Of a DNA stretch of 64,000 nucleotides, positions 45,602 through 54,966 are shown in pieces. Numbering within the stretch: the first letter of the stretch is position 1; every line of letters begins with the position of its first letter. Where the stretch lies: the NCBI RefSeq assembly GCF_036226685.1, contig NZ_CP109009.1:3968001-4032000 (forward strand), given 5' to 3'. A program made the position numbers and the translations under genes. The notes beneath the pieces were generated by a model. The model was not told where the DNA came from, did not search any database, and saw only the letters and a program-made list of their open reading frames with translations. Origin of the DNA: Streptomyces sp. NBC_00690 (lineage in GTDB: Bacteria; Actinomycetota; Actinomycetes; Streptomycetales; Streptomycetaceae).

Positions 45602-46117
45602 GTGCCCACACCGTCCACTTCTGCCACTGGCCCCGGAATGACCGACGACCCGCCCGGCGGCGGTCCCGCCCCCCGCGCCCTGAGCGAAGAGGAGTTGGAC
45701 GCGCTCCTTCGATCCCAGCAGTTCGGAGTGCTGGCGAGCGTGAAGCGCAGCGGACATCCCCATCTGACCACCGTGCTCTTCCACTGGAGCCCTCGGGAAC
45801 GCATCGTGCGCGTGTCGACCACGGTCGATCGCCTCAAGGCACGTCAGTTGCGGCGCGATCCACACACGGCCCTCCATGTCAGCGGTCCGGACGTGTGGTC
45901 GTTCGCCGTTGTGGAGGGCGATGCGGTGGTGTCGGAGCCGTCCACCGAAGTCGGTGATGCCGTGGGGCGCGAACTGCTCTCCATGACGCCCGGATTCACC
46001 GATACCGGCGAGGAAGCCGCCTTCCTCCAGCAGTTGGTGAGGGAGCGTCGCGTGGTCGTACGTATCGGAGTGACGCGTCTGTACGGGACGGCTCTGGACG
46101 TGCCGCGAGGAGACTGA
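45602..46117 (+). CDS. PPOX-class flavin/F420-dependent protein
   Basis: A 171-residue split-barrel protein: LLRSQQFGVLASVKRSGHPHLTTVLF, RERIVRVSTTVDRLKARQLRRDP and FAVVEGDAVVSEPST. GTG at 45602 has GAGGAG upstream. Family members use F420 or FMN to reduce substrates. It is the evident target of the adjacent MarR regulator. Substrate unknown. Confidence 0.8.
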   Translation: MPTPSTSATGPGMTDDPPGGGPAPRALSEEELDALLRSQQFGVLASVKRSGHPHLTTVLFHWSPRERIVRVSTTVDRLKARQLRRDPHTALHVSGPDVWSFAVVEGDAVVSEPSTEVGDAVGRELLSMTPGFTDTGEEAAFLQQLVRERRVVVRIGVTRLYGTALDVPRGD

Positions 46118-46310
46118 CCGCACAGCAGTGCGCCACCCCTGGCGCACCGACTGCCCCCGAGGCGCGGGGAGTCAACCCACCCGCAGCGCCATGGACCGCA
46201 GCGGTGCCGACGGTGGCGGTATCGATCCGTACGCGTGAGTCGGTTGGGGAATGCGGGGTCTTTCGCCCACTCCCCGCCCCGGCGCCCCTGGTCCGCTCTA
46301 CCATCTGGGC

Positions 46311-46856
46311 ATGAGCATGATCGGTGAGTACGTGCGGGTGACGGCGGCGCAGCTCGACCAGGCGATCAAGGACCCCGAATGGGCGTCGGACCTCATCGAC
46401 GAACTGATCGAGGCCGACTGGGAAGGGGGTGCGGCCCCCGAGGAGGATCCATCGAGCACCACCCCCGATGCGGCCCGCGCCTTGGGGGCTCGCTCCCTCG
46501 ACGTGGACAAGGCATGGGATGCCCTGGACTTCCTCCTGCGCCGCCGGGACTTCCCTGTCGACATCATCCACGGCGAAGCGCCGATCCCCGGGGCCGACGA
46601 CTGGGGGTACGGACCGCCCCGCTATCTCACGCCCGCCCGGGTGCAGATCGCGGCCGACGCGCTTGGTGGACTCACCGCCGATGAACTCGTCGCGGACGTC
46701 TCCCCGCAGGAGTTGGCCGGTGCGGACGTCTACCCCCGGATCATCTGGGAGCGGGGCGAATCCCTGGACTACGTCCGTGGGTACTTCGCGGTGCTCGTCC
46801 CGTTCTTCCAGGCAGCGGCTCAAGCGGGCGACGGGATGCTGATCTGGCTTGATTGA
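46311..46856 (+). CDS. DUF1877 (YfbM-like) protein
   Basis: The 181-residue acidic protein begins MSMIGEYVRVTAAQLDQAIKD and contains SLDVDKAWDALDFLLRR and DDWGYGPPRYLTPARVQIAADAL, the hallmark stretches of DUF1877. No signal peptide. TACCAT twelve bases before ATG suggests a leaderless mRNA. Function unknown. Confidence 0.85.
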   Translation: MSMIGEYVRVTAAQLDQAIKDPEWASDLIDELIEADWEGGAAPEEDPSSTTPDAARALGARSLDVDKAWDALDFLLRRRDFPVDIIHGEAPIPGADDWGYGPPRYLTPARVQIAADALGGLTADELVADVSPQELAGADVYPRIIWERGESLDYVRGYFAVLVPFFQAAAQAGDGMLIWLD

Positions 46857-47409
46857 TCTGCTGTAGTCCCACCAGTGCAGAGTCCCGCAATACCACGAGT
46901 ACAGGGCAATTGGGCGTATCGTTCCAGCCAGATTGAAGGCCCGCGAACCCGGGCGAAGAGGCCGACACGCTGAGCCCTGGGGCCAACCACCCCGGGCAAC
47001 TGCGCTATTTATATTGCGTTTTGCGATTTTTATACCATTTCTTGAATGCCCATAGAACATGTGGCGCAGATCTCTTCCGCGCGCTTCCGCCCGCCCGAAC
47101 TCCGCACCGACGGCGCGATAGCCGCTTGGGCGTGTCGCATTCGAGCCATCGCCAACAGCCCCCTGTCATCAGGGGATCTCGGGCACGAAGCGCACCGACC
47201 CGGGAGCGCAAAAGGGGCTCCTTTTTGCGCCACTAAAGCGCGCCGGAGCGAAGAACGGGCGCATACACGCTCTCCATGGTGGCGTGAAGGCTCCATTGGA
47301 TGCCCCCTGACCAGTGAGTACTATGCGCCGTAGTTGATCAGTCGCGTGGCGTCACCCGACGCACCAGCAACGGGCGACCCACACACCATGTGCAGAGAGG
47401 TGGCCGAAG
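46857..47409. other. Intergenic region with an unusually AT-rich patch
   Basis: 553 bases before the terpene synthase gene. A stretch at about 47006-47045 is strikingly AT-rich (TTTATATTGCG, GATTTTTATACC). A hairpin GCGCAAAAGG/CCTTTTTGCGC lies at 47206-47230. A plus frame 47046-47333 has a plausible first half but no ribosome site, so it is not called. Confidence 0.5.
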
Positions 47410-48522
47410 GTGGGGCCAGAACTGACCGTTCCGCCGATCTTCTCGCCGATACCCCCAGCCATCCATCCGCGCCATGCAGCCATCGACGCCCGAACGGCCG
47501 CATGGGCGGAGGCGTTCAGCATCGGCAATCCGGAGCTTCGGGCCCGGCTCGTCCGCCATGACATTGGTACGTTCTCCGCCATGATCCTCCCCGAAGGCCG
47601 GGAAGAGGTCGTCAGCATCCTGGCGGACTTCGTCCTCTGGCTCTTCGGTGTCGATGACGGCTACTGCGAAGAGAGCGATCTCGGCCACCGTCCGGGAGAT
47701 CTGGCCGCCGTACTCCACCGCCTGTTGCGTGTCGCCCAGAACCCCGACACCCCACTGCTGGAATCCGACCCGATCGCCACCGGACTGCGCGACCTGCGGG
47801 CCCGGATCTCGCACCACGGCACACATGGACAGGCGGCACGCTGGATAGACGCGCTGCGCGAGTACTTCTTCTCCGTCATCTGGGAGGCGAACCACCGTCA
47901 GTCCGGGACCGTCCCCGACCTCAACGACTACACGTTGATGCGGCTCTACGACGGCGCGACCACGGTCGTGCTGCCCCTGCTGGAGATCGCGCACGGCTAT
48001 GAACTCCAGCCGCACGAACGGGACCACCCCGCCACCCGCGCCGCGGCCGAGATGGCGTCCTTCATCATCACCTGGGACAACGACATCCTCTCCCACCACA
48101 AGGAGAGTCGTTCGCCCGGCTACTGGCTCAACGTCCTGCGCGTACTGGAACACCACCACCAACTCGACCCGGACGAGGCACTGGCGGTGGCGGTGGCCCA
48201 GCGCGACCGGGTGATGTGCCTCTACTTGCGTCTGCTGCGCGATCTGACGCCTCGCGCGAGTCCGCAGTTGCACCGGTACCTCGCCAGCATCACCCACTTC
48301 ATCCGCGGTGCGCAGGACTGGGGCATCAGCTCCCACCGCTACACCACGCCCGACGACCCCGCCGACCTCCCCACCACCTTCAGCGACGTCCCCACCGACA
48401 GCAGTGAGGAGCCGCTCGACATCCCCGTCATCACGTGGTGGTGGGATCTGGTTCCCGAGAGCGCCGGCGCCACGAACATCGAGGCCGTGGTCCCGACGGC
48501 CCAGTTGGTCGCTCCCGCCTGA
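47410..48522 (+). CDS. Class I sesquiterpene cyclase, selinadiene-synthase-like
   Basis: The 370-residue cyclase has the metal-binding D82DGYCEE and NSE motif N224, S228, E232 in WDNDILSHHKE. The pyrophosphate sensor is Arg178 with Asp181 and effector Gly182-Ala183, and the pair Arg310-Tyr311 follows. These positions coincide with those reported for selinadiene synthase of S. pristinaespiralis. It converts farnesyl diphosphate, supplied through the MEP pathway, to a sesquiterpene; the exact product is inferred. The start is GTG 47410. No P450 gene is adjacent. Confidence 0.85.
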   Translation: MGPELTVPPIFSPIPPAIHPRHAAIDARTAAWAEAFSIGNPELRARLVRHDIGTFSAMILPEGREEVVSILADFVLWLFGVDDGYCEESDLGHRPGDLAAVLHRLLRVAQNPDTPLLESDPIATGLRDLRARISHHGTHGQAARWIDALREYFFSVIWEANHRQSGTVPDLNDYTLMRLYDGATTVVLPLLEIAHGYELQPHERDHPATRAAAEMASFIITWDNDILSHHKESRSPGYWLNVLRVLEHHHQLDPDEALAVAVAQRDRVMCLYLRLLRDLTPRASPQLHRYLASITHFIRGAQDWGISSHRYTTPDDPADLPTTFSDVPTDSSEEPLDIPVITWWWDLVPESAGATNIEAVVPTAQLVAPA

Positions 48523-48528
48523 CCCTGC

Positions 48529-49365
48529 TCACAGCCCGTGGGGCGTTCGGACAGCCGGACGCTCCACGAGCTCCCGGGCCGCCGCCTCCGCAACCACCGC
48601 GTGCTCCTCCTCCTTGCGCGCGACCAGGACGGCCACACCGTCCAGGACCGTGTCCAAGCCGAAGGCAAAGTCCTCGTCGGGGTCGCTCGCCCCGGTGAAC
48701 ACCCCCGTGTCCAGGAGTCGGGCCAGAGCCGGATACCGCGCCGGGTCGGCCAGTTGCCTAAGGACGCGCTCATGGCGGCGCATGGCGTCCTCCGGGCTCG
48801 CACCGCTGGAGGCCACGGCCTCCTCGATCTCCGTCATCATCTGGACCTCGTTGCGGACGAAGCCGGTGATCACCACGATCATCGCGAGCTTCTCCCCCTC
48901 GTCCAACGCGGTCGCCTCCAAGGCGGTGAGGCCGCGCTCCCACCAGGCGAAGGAGTGGGGGGTGACGGGCGGACCTGAGACGGGGATGCGCAGGGACCAG
49001 CGGTTGCGCTGGAGCGCCTGTCGGTACGCCTCGGCCCATGCGGTCAGTGCCTCGCGCCAGCCGGCGTCCGCGGGCGGGGGCGGTCCGGGAGGACCGACCG
49101 CGGCGTCCAACATCAGGACGTAGAGCTCGTCCTTGGCCGCCACGTACCGGTAGAGGGACATCGTCGCCACGCCCAACTCCTTGGCGACCCGCCCCATCGA
49201 GACCGCGGCCAACCCCTCCCGTACGGCGAGCGCGACGGCCGCGTCGACGATCCGCTCCAGGGTGAGGCCGGGCCTCGGGCCCTTCGTAGGACGCTCACGC
49301 AGACCCCAGGCCGCCGCGAGGCTCGCGGGCAGGCCCGTATCGCTGTCGTCCCCGCTGTGCGTCAT
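48529..49365 (-). CDS. TetR-family repressor of the adjacent ABC exporter
   Basis: The 278-residue protein has the TetR HTH (LTLERIVDAAVALAVREGL, VAKELGVATMSLYRYVAAKDEL) and a long C-terminal ligand domain of the TetR_C type (WREALTAWAEAYRQAL, PVTPHSFAWWERGLTALEA). It diverges from an ABC exporter, with two palindromes in between. Repression of the exporter relieved by its drug ligand is the expected scheme. Confidence 0.9.
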   Translation of the reverse strand: MTHSGDDSDTGLPASLAAAWGLRERPTKGPRPGLTLERIVDAAVALAVREGLAAVSMGRVAKELGVATMSLYRYVAAKDELYVLMLDAAVGPPGPPPPADAGWREALTAWAEAYRQALQRNRWSLRIPVSGPPVTPHSFAWWERGLTALEATALDEGEKLAMIVVITGFVRNEVQMMTEIEEAVASSGASPEDAMRRHERVLRQLADPARYPALARLLDTGVFTGASDPDEDFAFGLDTVLDGVAVLVARKEEEHAVVAEAAARELVERPAVRTPHGL

Positions 49366-49417
49366 CGATGTCGCCTCACGTCGTCGGTCCGGCCCCTCTT
49401 GACTCCCATCCTAGTAA

Positions 49418-49454
49418 TGCGTAAGCCTTACGCAATAAAGCGTAACCCATACGC
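49418..49454. promoter_or_regulatory. Tandem TetR operators
   Basis: TGCGTAAG, C, CTTACGCA (49418-49434) is a perfect palindrome. GCGTA and TACGC (49440-49454) form a second, weaker one. Both lie between TetR (start 49365) and the ABC ATPase (start 49471); a TTGACT -35-like box is at 49399. Confidence 0.8.
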
Positions 49455-49470
49455 AGTAATAGGAGGCGTG

Positions 49471-50427
49471 ATGACTATCCAGCACACTCCCCCCGTCGAG
49501 ACCGTCGGCCTCACCAAGAAGTACGGGGAGTCGACCGTCCTCGACGGGCTCGACCTACGCGTCGAACGCGGTGCCGTGTTCGCGCTGCTCGGGCCCAACG
49601 GAGCGGGCAAGACCACCACCGTCCGACTCCTGGCCACACTCACCCGCCCCTCAGCCGGCACCGCCCGCGTCGCCGGGCACGACGTGCTCGCCGAACGTTC
49701 GCGAGTACGCCGTGCCATCAGCCTGACCGGCCAGTTCGTCGCACTCGACGACAAGCAGTCCGGCGCGGAGAACCTACGCATGATGGGCAGGCTCCGGGGA
49801 CTGTCGCGTCCGGCAGCCCGCCAACGCACCGCCGAACTGCTGGAGCGCTTCGACCTCACCGCCGCCGCGCACCGCCGCATCGAAACGTACTCCGGGGGGA
49901 TGCGCCGCCGGCTCGACCTCGCAGCGGGGCTGCTGGGCGACCCCGAGATCGTCTTCCTCGACGAGCCGACCACCGGTCTCGACCCGCGCAGCAGAAAGGA
50001 GTTGTGGCAACTTGTACGGGAGTTGCGCCGCGGCGGCACCACCGTCTTCCTGACGACGCAATATCTGGAAGAGGCCGATCGGCTCGCGGACCGCATCGCC
50101 CTCGTCGACGGTGGACGACTGGTCGCCGAAGGCACGGCGGACGAGTTGAAATCGCAGGTCGCCGGCCATCGACTCGATGTGATCGCGGCCGACCCTCCGG
50201 CGTATCTGCGCATCGTGGAGCGCACGGAAAAGCAATCGCGCCGACTGCACCACATCCCGGAGACTCTCACCATCGGCCTACCCACGGATGGATCGGCAGC
50301 CGGCGTCCGCGCGTTGTTGGACGAAGCGGACCCGGACCGCCGCGACATTCTGCGCTTCTCGGTCCACCAAGCGACGCTCGACGACGTCTTCCTCGCACTG
50401 ACCGGAAAGGAGCACCAGCATGTCTGA
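49471..50427 (+). CDS. DrrA-type ABC exporter ATPase
   Basis: The 318-residue ATPase has Walker A GPNGAGKTT at 41-49, signature SGGMRRR at 141-147, Walker B VFLDEP near 161-166 and the C-terminal DUF4162-like domain (RFSVHQATLDDVFLALTG) of drug exporters. ATG at 49471 follows AGGAGG with four spare bases. It overlaps the permease gene by eight bases. Together they resemble daunorubicin resistance DrrAB. Confidence 0.93.
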   Translation: MTIQHTPPVETVGLTKKYGESTVLDGLDLRVERGAVFALLGPNGAGKTTTVRLLATLTRPSAGTARVAGHDVLAERSRVRRAISLTGQFVALDDKQSGAENLRMMGRLRGLSRPAARQRTAELLERFDLTAAAHRRIETYSGGMRRRLDLAAGLLGDPEIVFLDEPTTGLDPRSRKELWQLVRELRRGGTTVFLTTQYLEEADRLADRIALVDGGRLVAEGTADELKSQVAGHRLDVIAADPPAYLRIVERTEKQSRRLHHIPETLTIGLPTDGSAAGVRALLDEADPDRRDILRFSVHQATLDDVFLALTGKEHQHV

Positions 50428-51184
50428 CGTACTGGGGGGCATGGGCCGCGCCACGACCATGGCCGGCCGCAGCATCCGCATCAGCGGGCGCAACACCGAT
50501 GCCTTCATCACTTCACTAGTGCTCCCGGTGATGTTGATGCTCGTCTTCGTCTACCTGTTCGGCGGGGCGATCGACACGGGCACCGCCTATGTGACCTACG
50601 TCGTTCCCGGCATCCTGATCCTCTGTGCGTCGTTCGGCGGAGCCACCACCGCGGTCGGGGTCAGCGAGGACATGAAGGGCGGGATCATCGACCGGTTCCG
50701 CTCGCTGGACGTCGGCGGCACGGCGATCCTGGCCGGCCATGTCGCAGCCAGCACCGTGCGCAACCTCGCCTCCACGGTGCTAGTGCTCGCAGTTGCCCTG
50801 CTGATCGGCTTCGAACCGACACCGACGATCGCCGGTGCACTGGCGGCGACCGGACTGCTGGTCGCCTTCCTGGTGGCGATCTCCTGGCTCTCGGCGGCCT
50901 TCGGACTGCTGGCCCGCACCCCCGAGACCGCCGGAGGCTTCACCTTCCTGATGACTTTCCTGCCCTACCCCAGCAGTGCCTTCGTCCGCATCGACTCCAT
51001 GCCGACCTGGCTGCACGACTTCGCCCGGCACCAGCCGGTGACCTCGCTGATCGAGTCACTGCGCGGTCTGCTGCTCAACGAACCCGTGGGAACCGCGCCC
51101 TGGACGGCACTCGCCTGGTGCGCGGGCATCCTGACCGTCGCCGTCGCCCTGTCGGGCGCACTCTTTGGAATGAGGACACGATGA
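50420..51184 (+). CDS. DrrB-type ABC-2 permease
   Basis: The 254-residue membrane protein has six hydrophobic segments and the ABC-2 permease pattern, e.g. TSLVLPVMLMLVFVYLFGGA and ASFGGATTAVGVSEDMKGGIIDRFRSLDV. It starts inside the ATPase gene, indicating coupled translation. Exports an unknown drug. Confidence 0.9.
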   Translation: MSDVLGGMGRATTMAGRSIRISGRNTDAFITSLVLPVMLMLVFVYLFGGAIDTGTAYVTYVVPGILILCASFGGATTAVGVSEDMKGGIIDRFRSLDVGGTAILAGHVAASTVRNLASTVLVLAVALLIGFEPTPTIAGALAATGLLVAFLVAISWLSAAFGLLARTPETAGGFTFLMTFLPYPSSAFVRIDSMPTWLHDFARHQPVTSLIESLRGLLLNEPVGTAPWTALAWCAGILTVAVALSGALFGMRTR

Positions 51185-51330
51185 ACACCGCACGTGCGCC
51201 GCTGCGCACACCCCCCACCACGGCAGTCGTCCCGGCGATCGCCTTCTCCTCGGGAGGAAGTTCGTCGGGCGGCCCCGGTGAATGGGACCCGGGCCTCCGG
51301 GCCGCGTGCATCGCCGGCCCTGCCCCCTGA
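51181..51330 (+). CDS. Small ORF coupled to the exporter permease
   Basis: ATGA overlap with the permease stop. 49 residues starting MNTARAPLRTPPTTAVVP, rich in Ala, Pro, Gly and Ser. Codon bias is normal. No motif. It might be a degenerate tail of the operon. Confidence 0.3.
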   Translation: MNTARAPLRTPPTTAVVPAIAFSSGGSSSGGPGEWDPGLRAACIAGPAP

Positions 51331-51463
51331 GTCATCGGTGGGTCCTCCGCCGGCGCCGTGCCGGTGTGCAGGACCCACCGACCCCAATTTCCTGGACGAG
51401 TACGGCCGGGAGTCCTCGGCCATCGGCGTCGGACCGGCCACGGCGGGACGCCCTGGTGTCCGA

Positions 51464-52558
51464 TCAGCCGGCCTGCGCCCGCCACCACTCCGTGTACACC
51501 GTCATCACCTGGGGAAGGTTCGGTACGCCCCGCAGCTCCAGCGGCCGTTGTGCCGCGACCAGCGCCCGTCGGACCTTCCAGGCCGCTGCGGGCAGCCCGC
51601 GCCAGTGCGGATCGGTGCCGTCGCTCAACATCCTGGCCGTACGCATGACGTCGGTGAAGACCGACTGGGTGCGCTTGAACGTCAGGAGGTGCGGCAGATC
51701 GCGTTCCCAGCCGCGAGAACTCCCCGGCAGCACGCCCTCCACCGCCTGTGCCCACATGGCACCGATGCGTTGGGCATCACGTCGTGCGTAGCGCATCAGA
51801 TGGAGATGGGTGGCCAGTTCATAGAGCGGGTCGCCGATCATGGCGAGTTCCCAGTCGATGGTCCAGAGGTCACCCGTGGTGTCGACGATGAAGTTCCGTC
51901 GGTGCAGATCGCCGTGGACGAGCGCGAAGGGGCGTTCGGTGAAGGGGCGCCGCGGGGCCTTGAGGGCTTCCAGGGCGCTGCCGCGCACACCCAACCGCTC
52001 GAAGATCTCGCCGTAGACGTCGAGCCCGTCGCGGTACACCCGGTTCTCGGTGAAGGAGATCAGCCGGTGCAGGAAGCCGAGCGAGTCCTCGCTGTCGACG
52101 CCGGGCCCATCGGGCTCACAGCTGCGCGGTACACCGTCCAGCTCACTGGTCTTCACCGCCACCAACTCGCGGAAGAGTTGCAGAAGTTGGTGCTCGTGCC
52201 GGGCGGTCAACGGACGGCCTGGCAGCGCTCCGGCGTTCGGCGGCGCCCCTTCGATGAATCCCTGGAGGAAGATGTTCTCGGCCACCTCCACGGTGTCCGG
52301 AATGCGAGAGACCCGGCCCTTCAGCGCGGTGAGCAGCCGGTCCTCGGATGCGAAGCACCGTCGGTCGTACCAGAACACTCCGGGGCGGGGCGCTCGTAGC
52401 TTTCCCCGCTGGAAGCGTCTGCCCAGGGGATTGCCTTCGGGCAGCGAGAACGCGTAGGTCTCGTGGTGGTAGCCCTTGAGCGGTCCGAAGACCTCGCCAT
52501 CGCCGTTGCTCAGCTCGACGGCCTGTCGATGAGCTGCTGAAGCCGTCTCGTCTGTCAT
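51464..52558 (-). CDS. Phosphotransferase-family kinase (APH/choline kinase fold)
   Basis: The 364-residue protein has an N-lobe with TYAFSLPEGN, catalytic HGDLHRRNFIVD (HxDxxxxN) and metal-binding LWTIDWELAMIGDPLYELATH. ATG at 52558 has AAAGG upstream; an in-frame ATG at 52699 would add a low-complexity acidic start and cannot be excluded. Possibly an antibiotic-modifying or metabolite kinase. The substrate is unknown. Confidence 0.8.
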   Translation of the reverse strand: MTDETASAAHRQAVELSNGDGEVFGPLKGYHHETYAFSLPEGNPLGRRFQRGKLRAPRPGVFWYDRRCFASEDRLLTALKGRVSRIPDTVEVAENIFLQGFIEGAPPNAGALPGRPLTARHEHQLLQLFRELVAVKTSELDGVPRSCEPDGPGVDSEDSLGFLHRLISFTENRVYRDGLDVYGEIFERLGVRGSALEALKAPRRPFTERPFALVHGDLHRRNFIVDTTGDLWTIDWELAMIGDPLYELATHLHLMRYARRDAQRIGAMWAQAVEGVLPGSSRGWERDLPHLLTFKRTQSVFTDVMRTARMLSDGTDPHWRGLPAAAWKVRRALVAAQRPLELRGVPNLPQVMTVYTEWWRAQAG

Positions 52559-52917
52559 CGCTGGTGCCTTTGGTGCTCTTGCCTGCGGGTGGGGTGTCCG
52601 TGCCGGTGGTCCCGTCGGGCTCGCGCCCTGCCGTCGCCGTGGTTCACCACCCGTACGACTGCCGCCTTCCCCGTCTTCCATCTCTTCCATGTTGTCCATG
52701 GATCTCTGACACTCGGTGGCCCTGGTGCTCCTGATACTCCTGATGTTCTGGAGGAAGGAGTGACCGGAAAGCGATGTAAGGAAGCTACTCCTCCGGTCCC
52801 CATCCGGTGGCGGTTTCCCTGGATGCGCTCCGCGGCAGACCGCACTTTCGGGAGGAATCCCTTCGGGCCCCACCGTCTCACGCAAAGGGGACGCCCGACG
52901 ACCACCGCATGGGCAAC
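52559..52917. other. Gap between the phosphotransferase and HAD genes
   Basis: 359 bases. An open frame continuous with the kinase runs through much of it (see that entry). Otherwise repeats of TCTTCCAT and CTCCTGAT are visible. No other gene is supported. Confidence 0.4.
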
Positions 52918-53673
52918 TCAGATCAGTTTGGACCCACTTGGCCGATCCCCCCGGGGGCGCTCCCGGTCCGCGCCGTCGAGCACCGGCAGCAGTTCGACCA
53001 TCGAGGAGACCACGTGCACCGCTCCCGACTCCAGAAGCAGGGAACGCTTGGCGCCGTCCCGCGCGTACCCGAGGAAGGGCACGCCCAGCCGGGCCGCGGC
53101 CTCGCCGTCGGCGACGGAGTCGCCGATCATCAGCGACTCGTCGGGAGTCGAGCCCGTGGTGTCGAGCGCCCTGCGCAAGCAGTGCGGATCGGGCTTCATC
53201 AGCTTGGGCTCCTCCGGCGCCCGGCCGTGGACGTGCCCGGCGAAGAAGTCCGACAGCCCGACGCGGGCGAGGTACTGGTGCGCCGCGTCCGGGGAGTTGT
53301 TGGTCGTGACGGCCAACCGGTAGCCGGCCCGGTGCAGTCCGCGGATCAACGCCCCCGCGCCCGGGGTGGGTTCCGCCTTCCGTGCAGCCCGTACCTCCTC
53401 CCCCGTGAGCCGGCGCTCCAACTCCTGCACGACGGGGTCCCCCGGATGGGAGTCGGCCACCGCTCTGAGCAACGCCAGCGGATCGTCTTCGGCCCCGGGT
53501 TCCACCGACACCCCGCCCGGGATGCGCCGCTCGGTCCACTCCCTGAGCCCGGCGGCTACGGAGGCGGCCGGATGACGGCCGAAGAGACGGCAGACCGGGC
53601 CGTCGAAGTCGAAGAGCACACATCCGGCAGCGGAGAAGAGGGCGGCTATCGCAGCCGGGGGCGAGTCGGTCAC
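52918..53673 (-). CDS. HAD-superfamily phosphatase
   Basis: The 251-residue protein has motif I VLFDFDGPVCRLF (nucleophile DxD), motif II TTNNSPD, Lys in PKLMKPDP and motif IV MIGDSVADGEAAA. It is a subfamily I member resembling phosphoglycolate phosphatases, but GPVC replaces the usual GTL(V). GTG at 53673 has GGAG six bases upstream. Confidence 0.85.
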   Translation of the reverse strand: MTDSPPAAIAALFSAAGCVLFDFDGPVCRLFGRHPAASVAAGLREWTERRIPGGVSVEPGAEDDPLALLRAVADSHPGDPVVQELERRLTGEEVRAARKAEPTPGAGALIRGLHRAGYRLAVTTNNSPDAAHQYLARVGLSDFFAGHVHGRAPEEPKLMKPDPHCLRRALDTTGSTPDESLMIGDSVADGEAAARLGVPFLGYARDGAKRSLLLESGAVHVVSSMVELLPVLDGADRERPRGDRPSGSKLI

Positions 53674-53805
53674 ATCGCTCCGTCCGTGGGACCAGGCGGG
53701 TGGCACCGTTCGGCCGGCGCCGTCGCCTCCATACTGCCCGCCGGGGTCGTGGGCGGGCGAAGCGCCTGATGCGGCGGGCACCGCCCCGGGGGTGCGGCAA
53801 CGTCG

Positions 53806-54693
53806 TCAACCGAGGGTGATCTCCTTGGCCAGCGTGCCCCACAGACCGTCGAACCACGCCTGCGACTGGGCCACGAACACCTCGTCGCGCGGCTGCCCCA
53901 CACCCTCGAAGGGAAAGAGCACCGACTCGCTCCCCAGGGCGTCGTAGATCTCCGTGGACGTTCCGTCGATCTGCTCCTTGCGCTTGGTGACGGTGTAGAA
54001 GGCGAACAGGGCCGTCTCCCCGTTCAGCAGGTAGAGCTTCACCGGCGGGGTGAAGGGCAGTGCCCGCAAGGTCACCTCCACATCGAGGTCCCTGGTGGTG
54101 CGCAGGGCGCGCAGGCTGGAGCGGAGCACCTGGCCGTGGCTGTTGCGCAGCGCGAGCCAGCGCTCGTGCACCAGGCGCACCTTGCCGATGTCTCCGGCTG
54201 GCCGGGGGAAGGCGAGTTCCAGGTCCCGGGAGGGCACCATCAGCCGGACCCGTACGGTCGCGGGGCTGAGTTGGCCCGTCCGCATCAGCCGCAGCGGTTC
54301 GGCGAGGGCGAGGTTGAGCGACTCCGCGGTCAGGGATACGGCATCGATGCGGACGTGGGGTTCCTGGAAGGCCGCCATAAGCCGGGGGCCGAGCCCGGCA
54401 TCGGTCTGTTCGGGGCGTTGGGCCGACACGTCCGAGGCGTTGGGGCGGGTGATGCGTGCGGGGGCGCCCTTGACCGCCGCACTCAGCAGGCCGGCCCTTC
54501 GCAGGAGGTCCAGAGCCTGCCGAATCGCCCGGCGCTCCACACCGAACTCGTCGGCCAGTTGTTCCTGGGTCGGCATGCGCTGCCCGTGCTGGAGGAGGCC
54601 CGAGCGGATGCGCCCGGTCAGGATCTCGGCCATCTCGGCCGGCGAGGGCTTGTGACGGCCATCTGCCATGTGCTGCGCGTGCTCGGAGTTCAC
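53806..54693 (-). CDS. GntR-family regulator
   Basis: The 295-residue protein has a GntR winged HTH (LTGRIRSGLLQHGQRMPTQE, QLADEFGVERRAIRQALDLLRRAGLL). The C-terminal domain of about 190 residues has no typical FCD or UTRA pattern that I recognise. The start is GTG 54693; ATG at 54669 is also possible. The ligand is unknown. It diverges from a small membrane protein gene. Confidence 0.82.
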   Translation of the reverse strand: MNSEHAQHMADGRHKPSPAEMAEILTGRIRSGLLQHGQRMPTQEQLADEFGVERRAIRQALDLLRRAGLLSAAVKGAPARITRPNASDVSAQRPEQTDAGLGPRLMAAFQEPHVRIDAVSLTAESLNLALAEPLRLMRTGQLSPATVRVRLMVPSRDLELAFPRPAGDIGKVRLVHERWLALRNSHGQVLRSSLRALRTTRDLDVEVTLRALPFTPPVKLYLLNGETALFAFYTVTKRKEQIDGTSTEIYDALGSESVLFPFEGVGQPRDEVFVAQSQAWFDGLWGTLAKEITLG

Positions 54694-54966
54694 AGCAGAA
54701 CGCTACAACTCCCGACCATCTAAGGGGAGAGAGCTGCAAGTTGTTTATCGATCGCGACCAAGTGGGGACAACTTTATTGAAGTTGGCCGACAGTTGGCCA
54801 AGTTGATGCGCTCTTCGGCGCATCCCGGCTTCCCGTCCGATGGCGTACGGGGTGCTGTGCGGCTCGTACCGCATCACCAACCACACCCCCCACGGCACCG
54901 CTGGCTCCGCGCACCCGCGCTGGCCGGCCAGGCGCACACGGCCAGACGACCATGAGGAGGGACGCC

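Noticed and set aside
47046..47333. A 95-codon plus frame before the terpene cyclase.
   Set aside because: Only the first half has plausible codons, and there is no ribosome site or motif.
51464..54937. A single open frame of about 1,157 codons on the minus strand.
   Set aside because: High GC keeps this frame open. Only the 3' part (51464-52558) has kinase motifs, and the rest overlaps the well-supported HAD and GntR genes in other frames.
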